Assembly (NCBI GenBank): GCA_023150915.1
Contig: JAKLKA010000056.1
Coordinates: 1 to 41,658 of the forward strand
DNA from: Polyangiaceae bacterium
GTDB lineage: Bacteria; Myxococcota_A; Polyangia; Polyangiales; Polyangiaceae
Direction of reading: 5' to 3'
Length of the DNA stretch: 41,658 bases
Of the stretch, positions 32,673-41,555 are shown piece after piece. The notes beneath the pieces are model-generated. The model searched no databases, had not been told where the DNA came from, and worked only from the letters and a program-made list of their open reading frames with translations. Each line of letters opens with the position of its first letter. Position 1 is the first letter of the stretch. The translations under genes and the position numbers were made by a program.

Positions 32673-34475
32673 TCACTTGATGGCCTTGCCCACCGCGCAG
32701 GCAAAGGCGTCGCCGCTGGTGCAGGCGCGCTGCAAGTCCATGGTCGCGCCGGCCTTCTGGCCCTGAGCGGCGTTGATCACGCCCACGCGCGTGCAGGCTC
32801 TGAGGTCGTTCTTGGTGCAGGCCTGGCGCCACTCCATCAGATCGGTGGGCTTCGGGACCACCGCCCCGGTGCCGCCGTACATCACCTTCATGGCGGCACA
32901 GGCGAACGCGCTCATGCGCTGGCAGCCCATGGTGAAGCTGCGCTTCGCGCTGTCGGCGCCACCGGGCTTGCCCGCCTCGAGGCGGCCCAGATCGGCGCAG
33001 GCGTCGGCGTTGCCCATGAAGCAGCCGCGCCGATAGTGCATCTCGGCGATCATCGGGTTCTTGCTCGTGCCCTTGCCGTACTCGTGCATCTGCGCCAGCT
33101 CGCTGCACGACGCGCCGTCCGAGCCGCGGCACGCTTTGGTGTAGAGCTGAAGGGCCACGCCCAGGTCCTGCGTGACGCCATCGCCGGTCGCGTACAGCCG
33201 CGCCGCGCGCCCGCAGCTCTTGTCGTAGCCGCCGTCGCAGCCCAGCTTGAGCTTCTCGGCCGCCTTGGCGGTGTCTTTGTTGGCAAGCAGCAGCGTGCCC
33301 AAGAAGCCGCACGCCTCGGCCACGCCGTCGGCGCACGCCTTGTCGAACAGCTCGCTGGCCTTGGCTTCGTCCTTGGCGACGCCATTCCCGTCGGCCAGCA
33401 TGCGGCCGCGGTTCACGCAGCTCGGTGTGTCGCCGCCCGTGCAGGCCTTTTCGAAGAGCTGCGCCGCCTTGGCGGCATCTTTCGTGGCACCGTCGCCGGT
33501 GGCGAGCATCACGCCCAGCGCCCCGCAGCTGCCCGCGTGGTTCTTGTCGCATTGCGCCTGGCACTCGGTCGCGTTGCCGGGTTTGCACTGATAGGCCGGC
33601 GCGTCGGCGGCCTTGGTGCACTTGCCCTCGGCCAGCACCAGCCCGGCCGGGCACCCGCCCTCGATCTTGGCCAGCTCGACCCGCGGCTCTTTCGGCGCCT
33701 TGTCGTCCGCGGCCTTTTCCTTGCTGATCGGCGAGATCAGCAGGCGCACCGGTGCGCCGCACTGATCGGGGGCGTTCGCGGCGTTCGAGGTCGAGGCCTT
33801 GCAGGCGCCGAGATCGCCGTCCTTGTTCTGAACCTGGCGCTTGCTGGCCGACGCGCCGCCCGTCTCGGCGCCGAAGAACTCGGCGGCGGCTTTGGCCTCG
33901 CCGCTGGTGTTGGTCTCCATCACGAACGCGCCGACTGTGGCGCCACGCACGAAGTGGGTCGCGCCGTCGCACTTGCCCTTCAGATCGCCCTTGGTGGGCT
34001 CGGTCCAGGTGGTCTTCTGCTTGCCCACCATGACCATGGCGACGTCGAGCGAAGAGCCACGCTTGAGCTCGGCGCTGAGCTTCACGCCGCTGAGCGGCAG
34101 GTTGGCGCGCACCTCGTCCGAGTTGTTGAGGCGCACCACCTGCTCTTTGCGGGTCATGCCCATGTAGCCGTAGTTGCCTTCCAGGTGGCACTCTTTGAGC
34201 AGCTTGATGCCCTCGCAGCTGTAGGCCACCACCGCGACGCCCTCTTTCATCGCGATCTCGAGATCGCCACGCTGGTCGGGCTTCCAGTCGACGACCAGCG
34301 GCTCGCCCCCTTCGCCCACGCCCTGGCACTTGCCTTCTTCCAGGGCCTCGCCCGCGCTGGTCTCTTTGGGGCGCACGGCGTTGCCGACGCCGCCGGTGCC
34401 ACAGGCGGCCAGGGCGCTGGCGGCGCTGAGCGAAAGGAGCAGGCGAAAGCTGAAGACTCGGGTCCGGTTCGACAT
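32673..34475 (-). CDS. Sel1-repeat (Hcp-like, cysteine-paired) lipoprotein
   Basis: This 600-aa protein has a signal ending ASALAACG, so it is a lipoprotein. The N-terminal ~300 residues form an unrecognised domain with Cys pairs. From about residue 310 to the end lie roughly eight Sel1/TPR-like repeats, each with a conserved pair of cysteines (for example ACTGGDTPSCVNRGRMLADG, ACADGVAEACGFLGTLL, and SCGRAARLYATGDGVTQ). This is the layout of Helicobacter cysteine-rich proteins (Hcp), where each pair forms a disulfide. Such proteins scaffold or bind envelope partners; enzymatic claims for the family are debated. An ATG at 34484 is an alternative start. It is divergent from a papain-like protease gene. 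Confidence 0.88.
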   Translation of the reverse strand: MSNRTRVFSFRLLLSLSAASALAACGTGGVGNAVRPKETSAGEALEEGKCQGVGEGGEPLVVDWKPDQRGDLEIAMKEGVAVVAYSCEGIKLLKECHLEGNYGYMGMTRKEQVVRLNNSDEVRANLPLSGVKLSAELKRGSSLDVAMVMVGKQKTTWTEPTKGDLKGKCDGATHFVRGATVGAFVMETNTSGEAKAAAEFFGAETGGASASKRQVQNKDGDLGACKASTSNAANAPDQCGAPVRLLISPISKEKAADDKAPKEPRVELAKIEGGCPAGLVLAEGKCTKAADAPAYQCKPGNATECQAQCDKNHAGSCGALGVMLATGDGATKDAAKAAQLFEKACTGGDTPSCVNRGRMLADGNGVAKDEAKASELFDKACADGVAEACGFLGTLLLANKDTAKAAEKLKLGCDGGYDKSCGRAARLYATGDGVTQDLGVALQLYTKACRGSDGASCSELAQMHEYGKGTSKNPMIAEMHYRRGCFMGNADACADLGRLEAGKPGGADSAKRSFTMGCQRMSAFACAAMKVMYGGTGAVVPKPTDLMEWRQACTKNDLRACTRVGVINAAQGQKAGATMDLQRACTSGDAFACAVGKAIK

Positions 34476-34571
34476 GGCGCGCATGATACGCCGAGTTCGG
34501 AGCCGGGGAAGGGGCTGAGTCGCCGCGACTTTGACGCTTCTGGCTCGGCCCGGGTACGCTCCGGCCCGACG

Positions 34572-35525
34572 ATGCACACGCGGGCCTGGCTGATCCTCTT
34601 CGCCACTCTGGCGGCCGGCGCCGGCGCTTTCCGCTTCGGGCTCTCGTCGGCCGCGGCACAGCCGGCGCGCGGTCGCCTGCACGCCGGCCTGGTCGAGCCG
34701 TCGCTCGCGCTCACGCGTCAGGCTCGGGTGGCCTTCGAGTCGGAGCAGGCCGCGGAGATCACCCGCCGAGAAGAGCGGGATCGGCTCGACCAGCACCTGC
34801 GGCCGATGCCCGACCTCACCCAGACCGACCCAGCGCTCGGCGTGTCGGGTGGCGGCGAGGCGTGGTGCGGTCCGGTGGCGGTCTCGAACGCGCTGGCATG
34901 GCTCGGGTCCCAGGGTCGCGAGACGCTGCTCCCGGCCGGCGCGTCGCCCCGCGATCGCCAGCTCGAGCTGGTGCGCCGGCTGGGGTCGGGGCGGTACATG
35001 GGCACCACGCCGAACGGCGGCACCGGTGCGAAGAACGTGCTCCAGGGCCTGCACGCGTTCATGCGCGACAGCGGCTGGGGGTACAAGCGCCTTCAGTATC
35101 AGGGTTGGCGGGGCCACCCGGCTCGCTTCACCACGGGCGTGAAGTCCGTCGAGGTCGGCTTCATCGAGCGCGCGCTCGCTGACGGCGGCGTCGCGGTGAT
35201 CCACGCGGGCTGGTACACGCCGGCGAAGTACGGCGGCGACTTCCACCGTCGCCACGGCGGGCACTGGCTCACGGTGGTAGGCGTGAACGTCGACGAGCGC
35301 GGCAACCCGGCCGACGGCGTGCTGGTGGTCCACGATCCCGCGCCCTATGCCGGGGCCGCGGGGCGCCGGCACTTCGTGCAGCTCAGGCGGCTCGACGGCG
35401 GCTGGCTGCTGGCCGAGGACGGCGCGTTCCCCGCCAAGGGCTTCCACCGGCTCGAGGGCGGGATGCAGATCAAGAAGGCCGGCGACATCGCGGTCCTCGA
35501 CGGCGCGGTCGCGCTGATTCCGTGA
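34572..35525 (+). CDS. Exported papain-like (C39-type) cysteine protease
   Basis: This 317-aa protein has an N-terminal signal or anchor (MHTRAWLILFATLAAGAGAF) and no lipobox. The catalytic domain runs from ~90 to 300. The nucleophile is Cys99 in EAWCGPVAVSNALAWLG, with His231 in RRHGGHWLTVVGVN and Asp255 in VVHDPAP. The Cys-His-Asp layout matches C39-like/papain-fold peptidases. The target may be a peptidoglycan peptide or a protein. The gene is divergent from the Sel1-type lipoprotein across 96 bases, which include a 13-bp palindrome AGTCGCCGCGACT (34518-34530), possibly a shared control site. The next gene starts 95 bases downstream. Confidence 0.87.
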   Translation: MHTRAWLILFATLAAGAGAFRFGLSSAAAQPARGRLHAGLVEPSLALTRQARVAFESEQAAEITRREERDRLDQHLRPMPDLTQTDPALGVSGGGEAWCGPVAVSNALAWLGSQGRETLLPAGASPRDRQLELVRRLGSGRYMGTTPNGGTGAKNVLQGLHAFMRDSGWGYKRLQYQGWRGHPARFTTGVKSVEVGFIERALADGGVAVIHAGWYTPAKYGGDFHRRHGGHWLTVVGVNVDERGNPADGVLVVHDPAPYAGAAGRRHFVQLRRLDGGWLLAEDGAFPAKGFHRLEGGMQIKKAGDIAVLDGAVALIP

Positions 35526-35620
35526 CGCCGCCGCGCCGCGACCCGTGACGCGGTGGATGGCGCGGTGGGTCGGTCCTCGTCGACCTTGCCTCTGCGCTCG
35601 TCGCCACCTAGGTTGCGCCC

Positions 35621-36442
35621 ATGACGTTGCTCGGTCGCTGGGCCCTGGGCGCGCTTCCCGGCGCGCTCCTCGTCTCGTCGTTCTTCGCCTGCGGGGGGCC
35701 TTCGGAGCGCAGTTGCGCGGCCGAGGGCGCGTGGAGCGGCACATGCAAGCTCAAGAGCGTGGTCAAGATCCGCCACGCCGAGCTTCCGGTGCCGCACGGG
35801 ATCTTCGAGGTGATCTACGAGCCGCAGTCGAACCCGTCGTCCCCCAACTTCACGCCTCCGGCGCTGCGCGAAGAGATCCGCGTTCTGGCGAACCAGGAGC
35901 TGGAGCTCGACGACTATTTCAAGAAGCACGAAACCGCGCCCTGCCAGATGTCCGCGCCGCCCCAGGGGACCTGCCAGCCCGGCAAGGTGAGCATCGCCCT
36001 GCCGCCGTTTCAGCCCACCGGCGCGACCGCTGCTCAAGAAGTGCGCGGCTGCGCCCAGATCGAGTCGCAGGCGACCCAGGACAAGCTGCCCGAGCTCAGC
36101 AAGAACGCCCAGGCGATGCCGGAAGTCATGCTGTTCGAACAGTCGTCGGCGGTGGCCAGCGCAGAGGTCGCCACGGCGGCACAGGCCGCCGCGCAGCGCA
36201 TGAAGTCGTCGCCTGGCATCGAGTGCGTGGCGGTGGTCGGGCAGGTGTCGCCGGGCGAGCACCCGTCGGTGGCCACCGAGCGCGCCACGGCCGTGCGCAA
36301 GCTGCTGCTCGACAGCGGCGTCGATCCGGCGCGGATCACCACCATCACCGTGACCGCGGCGGTCTACGGCGGCGGCACCGAGGCGCCGCCCCCCGACCCC
36401 CAGAAGCGGCGGGTCACCCTCAAGATCCTGCTGTCGCGCTGA
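35621..36442 (+). CDS. OmpA-like-domain lipoprotein
   Basis: This 273-aa protein has a signal ending VSSFFACGG (relaxed lipobox, Cys24). The middle is unrecognised, with paired cysteines. The C-terminal ~90 residues (FEQSSAVAS, then ATERATAVRKLLLDSGVDPARI and PQKRRVTLKILL) follow the OmpA/MotB C-terminal pattern that binds peptidoglycan. Key residues of the motif (NxxL, RAxxV) are only partly kept, so peptidoglycan binding is plausible but not sure. It should sit in the outer membrane as a wall anchor. The end is close to, and convergent with, the PDZ-protein gene (39 bases between). Confidence 0.75.
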   Translation: MTLLGRWALGALPGALLVSSFFACGGPSERSCAAEGAWSGTCKLKSVVKIRHAELPVPHGIFEVIYEPQSNPSSPNFTPPALREEIRVLANQELELDDYFKKHETAPCQMSAPPQGTCQPGKVSIALPPFQPTGATAAQEVRGCAQIESQATQDKLPELSKNAQAMPEVMLFEQSSAVASAEVATAAQAAAQRMKSSPGIECVAVVGQVSPGEHPSVATERATAVRKLLLDSGVDPARITTITVTAAVYGGGTEAPPPDPQKRRVTLKILLSR

Positions 36443-36481
36443 AGATCTCGTACCACGAAGCAGGCGAGAGCGAGACGCGGC

Positions 36482-37168
36482 TCACGCCTTCGACTTGGGT
36501 GCGGGCTTGGCCTTCGGCTGAGACTTGTCCATCTCACGAAATCGCCGCTCGAGCTCTTTCATGCGCTTCTCGATGCGATCGGGATCGGTGGCGGGGTCTT
36601 TGCCGCCGTCGGGCGGCCACTTCCACTGCCACTGCTTGAAGAACTGCTTGCTGTTTCCCGGCCCCATCCCCTTGAACAGCTCGCCGAAGCCGTCGAACGA
36701 GAAATCGAAATCCAGCTCGCCGTCGGCAGGCGGATCGCTGTCGAGCTTGGCCTGAAGCTGCAGCGTGCGCCGCGCGCGCACCACCGTCACCGGCACGGCG
36801 TCGCCCGCCTTCTTGTCGGCCAGCGCGCGGGTGACGTCGCTGGGGCCGTCGACGGGATCGCCGCCGACGCGAGTGATCACGTCGCCCACCTTGAGCCCAG
36901 CCTTGGCCGCCGGCGTTCCCGGCTCGACACGCTGCACGAGCACGCCAGCGTCCTTGGGCGCGCCGAAGTGGTCCCGCAGCTCTTCGGTCATGTCGGTCGC
37001 GTGCACGCCCAACCGGCCCTTGCCGCTCTTGAACGAGAAGCTCCACGACGACGCGGGCGGGGGCTTGGCAGGCGCAGCGGCCGGGGCCTTGGGTTTGGCT
37101 TTGGGCTGTGCGACCGCCGGCGCGGCGAACAGCGTCAGGGCCAAGATCAGCGGAACTCTCCCTCGCAT
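36482..37168 (-). CDS. Exported PDZ-domain protein
   Basis: This 228-aa protein has a Sec signal, MRGRVPLILALTLFAAPAVA, followed by an Ala/Pro/Lys linker. A single PDZ domain (~55-140) contains GRLGVHATDMTEELRDHFGAP, GVLVQRVEPGTPAAKAGLKVGD and VDGPSDVTRALADK. There is no protease domain, unlike HtrA/DegP. The C-terminal part is acidic (GELDFDFSFDGFGELF), then charged and helical, ending in Lys/Ala. It may act as a binding or adaptor protein in the periplasm. A truncated amidase gene on the same strand lies just upstream, so its original operon has probably been broken and its promoter may have changed. Confidence 0.85.
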   Translation of the reverse strand: MRGRVPLILALTLFAAPAVAQPKAKPKAPAAAPAKPPPASSWSFSFKSGKGRLGVHATDMTEELRDHFGAPKDAGVLVQRVEPGTPAAKAGLKVGDVITRVGGDPVDGPSDVTRALADKKAGDAVPVTVVRARRTLQLQAKLDSDPPADGELDFDFSFDGFGELFKGMGPGNSKQFFKQWQWKWPPDGGKDPATDPDRIEKRMKELERRFREMDKSQPKAKPAPKSKA

Positions 37169-37196
37169 GGCGCGGCAAGCCTAGCACCGCGCAAGG

Positions 37197-37340
37197 TCAC
37201 GACCAGAGCGCGCTCGGTGCCTGCTGGGGCCAGGGCGTGGCGGCTTCGATGGCCGCCGCGACCTCGAGCAACAGCTGATCCTTGCCCTGCGCCGCGGCCA
37301 GCTGCACGCCAATGGGAGTACCACGGCCGTCCGTCTGGCT
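37197..37340 (-). pseudogene. Truncated amidase-signature enzyme gene, C-terminal end only
   Basis: The frame reads TDGRGTPIGVQLAAAQGKDQ, then LLLEVAAAIEAATPWPQQAP, then a TGA. This is the C-terminal end of amidase-signature (GatA-like) hydrolases. Upstream of about 37340 the frame no longer looks like amidase: the catalytic Ser-Ser-Lys region is missing. The break lies just before a hairpin and the start of the FGE-like gene on the other strand, so a deletion or insertion has removed the 5' part. It cannot encode an active enzyme. Confidence 0.78.
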
Positions 37341-37341
37341 C

Positions 37342-37368
37342 GGCGAGGATCTCGCGTCAATCCTCGCC
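37342..37368. promoter_or_regulatory. Hairpin (9-bp perfect stem) before the second FGE-like gene
   Basis: GGCGAGGAT and ATCCTCGCC pair perfectly around the 9-base loop CTCGCGTCA, ending 18 bases before the GTG at 37387. It could control translation of the FGE-like lipoprotein or mark the breakpoint of the amidase truncation. No U-run follows, so a terminator is unlikely. Confidence 0.5.
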
Positions 37369-37386
37369 CCGTGGCACAACAGCGGC

Positions 37387-38250
37387 GTGCGGCGCTGGCT
37401 CGGGCTCTCGATCGTGGTGGTGGCGTGCCAGCCGGCGCGCGCCGAACAGCAAGCACCCAGCGCGACTGCCTCCGCTGCACCCAGCGTCGCCATGGCTCCG
37501 CCGCCGCCCGCGCCGCCGGCCCCACCGGCCCCAACTGGACCCTGCCCGCCCGAGATGACCCGCGTCGCCAAGGCGTGCGTCGATCGCTGGGAGGCGCACC
37601 TGGTTGTCGCCGGGGCGCCCGAGCGCGTGCACCCGCACAACCAGCGGCCCGAAGCCGGCGTGAGCTACGCGGCCCGGAGCGCCAGCGGCGTCTTTCCTCA
37701 GGCGTACGTGAGCCGCATCGAGGCGCGGGCGGCCTGCGAGGCTGCGGGCAAGCGCCTGTGCACGCTGGGCGAGTGGTACCGCGCCTGCCGCGGCGAGAAG
37801 GGCGCCACCTGGCCGTACGGCTGGCACGAGAAGCGCGGCGCGTGCAACGCGCAGAAGCCCCACCTGCTCGGCAAGCTGTTCGGCAACGATCCGCGCCGCT
37901 GGGACTACGTCAAGCACTTCAACGCGCCCGAGCTCAACGCCACGCCGGGCTTTCTGGCGAAGACCGGCGAGCACGCCGAGTGCGCGAGCCCCGCCGGCAC
38001 CTTCGACATGGTGGGCAACGTCCACGAGTGGGTGAGCGACGTCGTCGACCGCACGCTGGAGCAGAAGCTACCGCTTCGCGACGACATCCAGAAGAAGCTC
38101 GACGTGAACACCGGTCACGGCATCTTCATGGGCGGCTTCTACTCCACCGGCGATGAGCACGGTAAAGGCTGCGGCTTCGTCACCATCGGCCACGAGCCGA
38201 AGTACCACGACTACTCGACGGGCTTTCGCTGCTGCAAGGACCCTACTTGA
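37387..38250 (+). CDS. FGE-sulfatase-fold lipoprotein (second copy)
   Basis: This 287-aa protein starts at a GTG, giving VRRWLGLSIVVVAC with a good lipobox (Cys14) and then a Pro-rich tether. The FGE-like domain (~60-285) shows KRLCTLGEWYRACRGEKG, GTFDMVGNVHEWVSDV, MGGFYSTGDEHGKG and STGFRCCKD. The region equal to the FGE catalytic Cys pair here is GKGCGFVTIGH, with one Cys only, so normal formylglycine formation is not expected. It is a distant cousin of the lipoprotein at 18492-19730, with the same architecture but without its Cys-rich tail. No Shine-Dalgarno sequence is obvious, and a hairpin precedes the start. The 3' end overlaps the convergent LEA14-like gene by 8 bases. Confidence 0.85.
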   Translation: MRRWLGLSIVVVACQPARAEQQAPSATASAAPSVAMAPPPPAPPAPPAPTGPCPPEMTRVAKACVDRWEAHLVVAGAPERVHPHNQRPEAGVSYAARSASGVFPQAYVSRIEARAACEAAGKRLCTLGEWYRACRGEKGATWPYGWHEKRGACNAQKPHLLGKLFGNDPRRWDYVKHFNAPELNATPGFLAKTGEHAECASPAGTFDMVGNVHEWVSDVVDRTLEQKLPLRDDIQKKLDVNTGHGIFMGGFYSTGDEHGKGCGFVTIGHEPKYHDYSTGFRCCKDPT

Positions 38251-38731
38251 GCCCCGGGATCAACCCACCCAGCCCGCGGATGCCGGCCTGGATGGCCTGC
38301 GCCTGGGTGATCTCGCCCTTGACCGTGAAGGGCACGTCGAAGCTGAGCTTCGTGCTGCCGATCTTGGCGGTGCCGTCGAAGGTGTAGGGCACGGGCTTGC
38401 CGCTGGCGGCCAGCGGCGCCAGCGCGCCGAGCTGGGTCCACGGCACGTCCAGCGTCGCCGGCACCCGCGTGGTGGCCTTGGCAGGCACGTTGCCCTTGGG
38501 CTCGGAGCGGGCGCGGCCGACCTCGACGCCCGCGCCGAGCTTCAGCGTGCCGCTGACCTCCTGCACGATCAGCGGGAAGGGGTTCCTGTTCTCCACGTCG
38601 AGCTCGAGCGCGAGCCCCACGCCCAGGGGCGTGACGCTCTGGACCCGCGCCGCGTGAGGCGTGATCTTCGGGGGCTCGGGCCTGGAACAGGCGACGGCGC
38701 ACAGGGCCGCCGCCGCGAGGTACGCGCGCAT
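38243..38731 (-). CDS. LEA14-like (WHy-domain) lipoprotein
   Basis: This 162-aa protein has a short signal, MRAYLAAAALCAVAC, with a relaxed lipobox. A single LEA14-like domain follows with LELDVENRNPFPLIVQEVSG, which holds the NPFP-type core of the fold, and a later strand pair PYTFDGTAKIGSTKLSFDVPF. LEA14-like proteins are beta-sandwiches tied to desiccation or stress and to envelope lipid traffic; the role here is unknown. The ATG at 38731 gives the expected signal, and a longer upstream frame runs back into the TlpA-like gene. It lies 14 bases after that gene on the same strand. Confidence 0.82.
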   Translation of the reverse strand: MRAYLAAAALCAVACSRPEPPKITPHAARVQSVTPLGVGLALELDVENRNPFPLIVQEVSGTLKLGAGVEVGRARSEPKGNVPAKATTRVPATLDVPWTQLGALAPLAASGKPVPYTFDGTAKIGSTKLSFDVPFTVKGEITQAQAIQAGIRGLGGLIPGLK

Positions 38732-38745
38732 GCGTGTCCTATACC

Positions 38746-39285
38746 TCAGCGCGCGCAGCCGAGCCGCGTGTTCATCCCGAATCGCGTGCTCATCCCCACG
38801 GTGTGGCCGGTGATTCGCCCCTCTTTGGACACGAAGTAGTTGGTGGGAAAGGCGCCGACCCGGTAGCTTCGCACCACCGCCGCGTCGGCCAGGAGCACGG
38901 GGTAACGGATGCCGGCCTCGGCGGCGTAGCGCCGGATGGCCTCGGGATCTTCGGAGTCGGCCACCACGCTGAGCAGCACCTCGTCTGGACCGAGCCCGGC
39001 GTGGACCGCGTTCAACGCGCCGTGCTCTTGCCGGCACACCCCGCACCAGGTGGCCCAGAAGTGGAGCAGCACGCGCTTGCCCTTCAGATCCGCCAGCGCC
39101 ACCCGGCTGCCGTCCAGCGCGGTCAGCGTGAACGCGGGCGCGGCTTCACCTTGGCCCACGAGCTTCCGCCCTTGCCAGGCGCTGACGCCGACGTAGACGG
39201 CCACCACCAGCGCGATCTCCAGCGCGATGCGTGCGGCACGTTTGCGCCACGGGACGCGGGGCTTGTCTGCTTTCTGGGGGGTCAA
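38746..39285 (-). CDS. TlpA/ResA-like thioredoxin, membrane-anchored
   Basis: This 179-aa protein has an N-terminal membrane anchor (~20-38, [18 protein letters not shown]) and a thioredoxin fold from ~48. The redox site is WCGVC (Cys81, Cys84), and FPTNYFV carries the cis-Pro loop. It should reduce disulfides in the periplasm, for example in cytochrome c maturation. The start appears to be a TTG whose TG lies in the glnS stop (TTGA), and no ATG or GTG lies nearby. A longer frame upstream runs antiparallel-like through glnS and is not real. The two genes should be co-translated. Confidence 0.88.
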   Translation of the reverse strand: MTPQKADKPRVPWRKRAARIALEIALVVAVYVGVSAWQGRKLVGQGEAAPAFTLTALDGSRVALADLKGKRVLLHFWATWCGVCRQEHGALNAVHAGLGPDEVLLSVVADSEDPEAIRRYAAEAGIRYPVLLADAAVVRSYRVGAFPTNYFVSKEGRITGHTVGMSTRFGMNTRLGCAR

Positions 39286-41543
39286 CCGAGCCTGTCGAGT
39301 AGGAGCTGGCTCACGAGCTTTGGATTCGCCTGGCCCCGAGTTTCTTTCAGCACCATGCCGGTCAGGGCGCCGAGCACGTTCTTGTTGCCCGCCTTGTAGC
39401 GCGCCACGATCGCCGCGTTTTCGGCCAGGATGCGATCGACCACCGGCGCGAGCGCCGCCGGATCGCCGATTTGCTTGAGCCCCAGGCGTTCGACGATGGC
39501 CTTGGGCGAGCCGCCGCCCTGCAGCATCTCGGCCAGCACCTTCTTGCCCAGCGCGCCGCTCAGCGTGCCGTCGTCGATCAGGCTCGACAGCTCGGCCAGC
39601 TCGCGGGCACTGAACGGCAGCGGTTTTCCGGCGCGCGCTTCGGGGGGCAGCTCGTTGACGATCCAGGCGGCGAGCCCGCGCGCGTTTCCATGGAACGCCA
39701 GCGCGGCATCGAACAGAGCGCGCAGCGGTCCGGGCTCGCCCAGCACCCGGGCGTCCTCCGGCGAGAGCCCATGCCTTTCGACCAGCGCCTGCGCCTCGGG
39801 CGAGAGCGCCTCGCGCGCGCTCGGCTTCTCGGGCGCCTTGGCCTTGGCTGCCCGCGGCTCGGCCTTGGGCTCGGCTTTGGCCGCGGCCTTGGCCCAGCTG
39901 TCCTTCAGGCTCACGGTGCGATTGAAGACCGGCGCCCCCGGCCGGCTCGCCAGCGGGTCGACGAAGAAGAAGCCCTCGCGCTCGAACTGGAAGCGATCGC
40001 CGGCGACCGCGGAACGAAGGCTCGGCTCGGCCTTGCAGCCCGTGCGCACCACCAGCGACCCGGGGTTGAGATCTGCCAGCGGGTCGCCGCCGCCGGCGCC
40101 GGGGATCTCCACCGAGAACAGGCGATCGTAGAGCCGCACCTCCACGTCCACCGCGTGCTCGGCGCTGACCCAGTGCAGGGTGCCCTTGATCTTGCGCCCG
40201 CCGGCGTCGCCGCCGCGCGTGCTCGGATCGTACGAGCAGATCAGCTGGGTGACGTTGCCCGCCGGATCCTTGACCACGCGATCGCAGCGGATCACGTAGG
40301 CGTGGCGCAGGCGCACCTCGCGGCCCGGCGCGAGACGGAAGAAGTCCTTGGGCGGGTTCTCGGAGAAGTCGCTCTGATCGATGAACAGCCGCCGGCCGAA
40401 GGGCAGCTTGCGGCTGCCCTCCTTGGGCACGTCGTGGGGCCAGAGCGCCGCGTCGAGCTCCTCGCTCTGCCCCTCGGGATAGTTCTCGATCACCACCTCG
40501 AGCGGGTCGAGCACGCACAGGACGCGCGGCGACCGCTCGTTCAAGTCCTCGCGCAGGGTGTGCTCGAACAGCGCCAGCTCCACCGTGCTGTTGTTCTTGG
40601 CCACCCCGACGCGCGTGGCGAAGGCGCGCAGCGCTTCGGGCGTGACCCCCCGGCGCCTGAGGCCCGCGATGGTGGGCATGCGAGGGTCGTCCCAGCCGCT
40701 GACCCGCTCCTCCTCGACCAGCTGGAGCAGCTTGCGCTTGCTCATCAGGGTGTACGTCAGGTTGAGCCGCGCGAACTCGTACTGCCGGGGGCGCGCCGGC
40801 AGGGTCAGGTGGTCCACCAGCCAGTCGTAGATGTCGCGGTTGTTCTCGAACTCCAGCGTGCAGATCGAGTGCGTGATGCCCTCGATGGCGTCCGAGAGGG
40901 GGTGGGCGAAGTCGTACAGCGGGTAGAGGCACCAGCGGTCGCCGGAGCGGTAATGGTGCGCGTGCTTGATGCGGTAGAGCAGGGGGTCGCGCAGCTTCAT
41001 GTTGGCCGAAGCCATGTCGATCTTGGCGCGCAAGACCCGCGACCCATCGGGGTACTCACCTGCGCGCATGCTCCGAAAGAGCTGCAGGTTCTCCGCCACC
41101 GTGCGCTCCCGATGCGGGCTGGGGCGCCCGGCCTCGGTGATGCTGCCGCGGTAGGCGCTGATCTCGTCCTCGTTCAGATCGCAGACGTAGGCCAGGCCCT
41201 TCTCGATCAGCTCCTCGGCCAGCTGATAGAGCCGCTCGTAGTAGTCCGACGCGTAGAACAGCTTGTCGCCCCAGTCGAAGCCCAACCAGCGCACGTCGCG
41301 CATGATGGCCTCGGCGTACTCGGCGTCCTCGGTGGTGGGGTTGGTGTCGTCGAAGCGCAGGTGGCACACGCCGCCGTAGTCCCGGGCGATGCCGAAGTTC
41401 AGGCAGATACTCTTGGCATGCCCGATGTGAAGGTAGCCGTTGGGCTCGGGCGGGAACCGCGTCACGATCTTCTGGTGCCGGCCGGCGGCCAGATCGGCGT
41501 CGATGATCTCGCGGATGAAGTCCTTGGGGCGGTCGGCAGTCAC
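39282..41543 (-). CDS. glnS: Glutaminyl-tRNA synthetase with YqeY-like C-terminal domain
   Basis: This 753-aa enzyme charges tRNA-Gln with glutamine directly. The HIGH motif is [12 protein letters not shown] (31-42) and the KMSKS equivalent is LMSKRK (266-271). A class Ib anticodon-binding region follows to about 555. A Lys/Ala/Pro linker then leads to a C-terminal ~165-residue domain like YqeY/GatB tail, with [20 protein letters not shown] and [13 protein letters not shown], as in Deinococcus GlnRS, which may bind tRNA. The start chosen is the GTG at 41543, because a Shine-Dalgarno GAGGT lies 7 bases away; a GTG at 41552 would add three residues. It is coupled to a TlpA-like gene by TTGA. 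Confidence 0.95.
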   Translation of the reverse strand: MTADRPKDFIREIIDADLAAGRHQKIVTRFPPEPNGYLHIGHAKSICLNFGIARDYGGVCHLRFDDTNPTTEDAEYAEAIMRDVRWLGFDWGDKLFYASDYYERLYQLAEELIEKGLAYVCDLNEDEISAYRGSITEAGRPSPHRERTVAENLQLFRSMRAGEYPDGSRVLRAKIDMASANMKLRDPLLYRIKHAHHYRSGDRWCLYPLYDFAHPLSDAIEGITHSICTLEFENNRDIYDWLVDHLTLPARPRQYEFARLNLTYTLMSKRKLLQLVEEERVSGWDDPRMPTIAGLRRRGVTPEALRAFATRVGVAKNNSTVELALFEHTLREDLNERSPRVLCVLDPLEVVIENYPEGQSEELDAALWPHDVPKEGSRKLPFGRRLFIDQSDFSENPPKDFFRLAPGREVRLRHAYVIRCDRVVKDPAGNVTQLICSYDPSTRGGDAGGRKIKGTLHWVSAEHAVDVEVRLYDRLFSVEIPGAGGGDPLADLNPGSLVVRTGCKAEPSLRSAVAGDRFQFEREGFFFVDPLASRPGAPVFNRTVSLKDSWAKAAAKAEPKAEPRAAKAKAPEKPSAREALSPEAQALVERHGLSPEDARVLGEPGPLRALFDAALAFHGNARGLAAWIVNELPPEARAGKPLPFSARELAELSSLIDDGTLSGALGKKVLAEMLQGGGSPKAIVERLGLKQIGDPAALAPVVDRILAENAAIVARYKAGNKNVLGALTGMVLKETRGQANPKLVSQLLLDRLG

Positions 41544-41550
41544 GGCGGGC

Positions 41551-41555
41551 ACCTC
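41551..41555 (-). promoter_or_regulatory. Shine-Dalgarno site that decides the glnS start
   Basis: On the minus strand GAGGT lies 7 bases before GTG 41543. It would overlap the alternative GTG at 41552, which argues for the shorter protein. The remaining bases to the window end (41556-41658) show nothing else I can assign. Confidence 0.7.
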
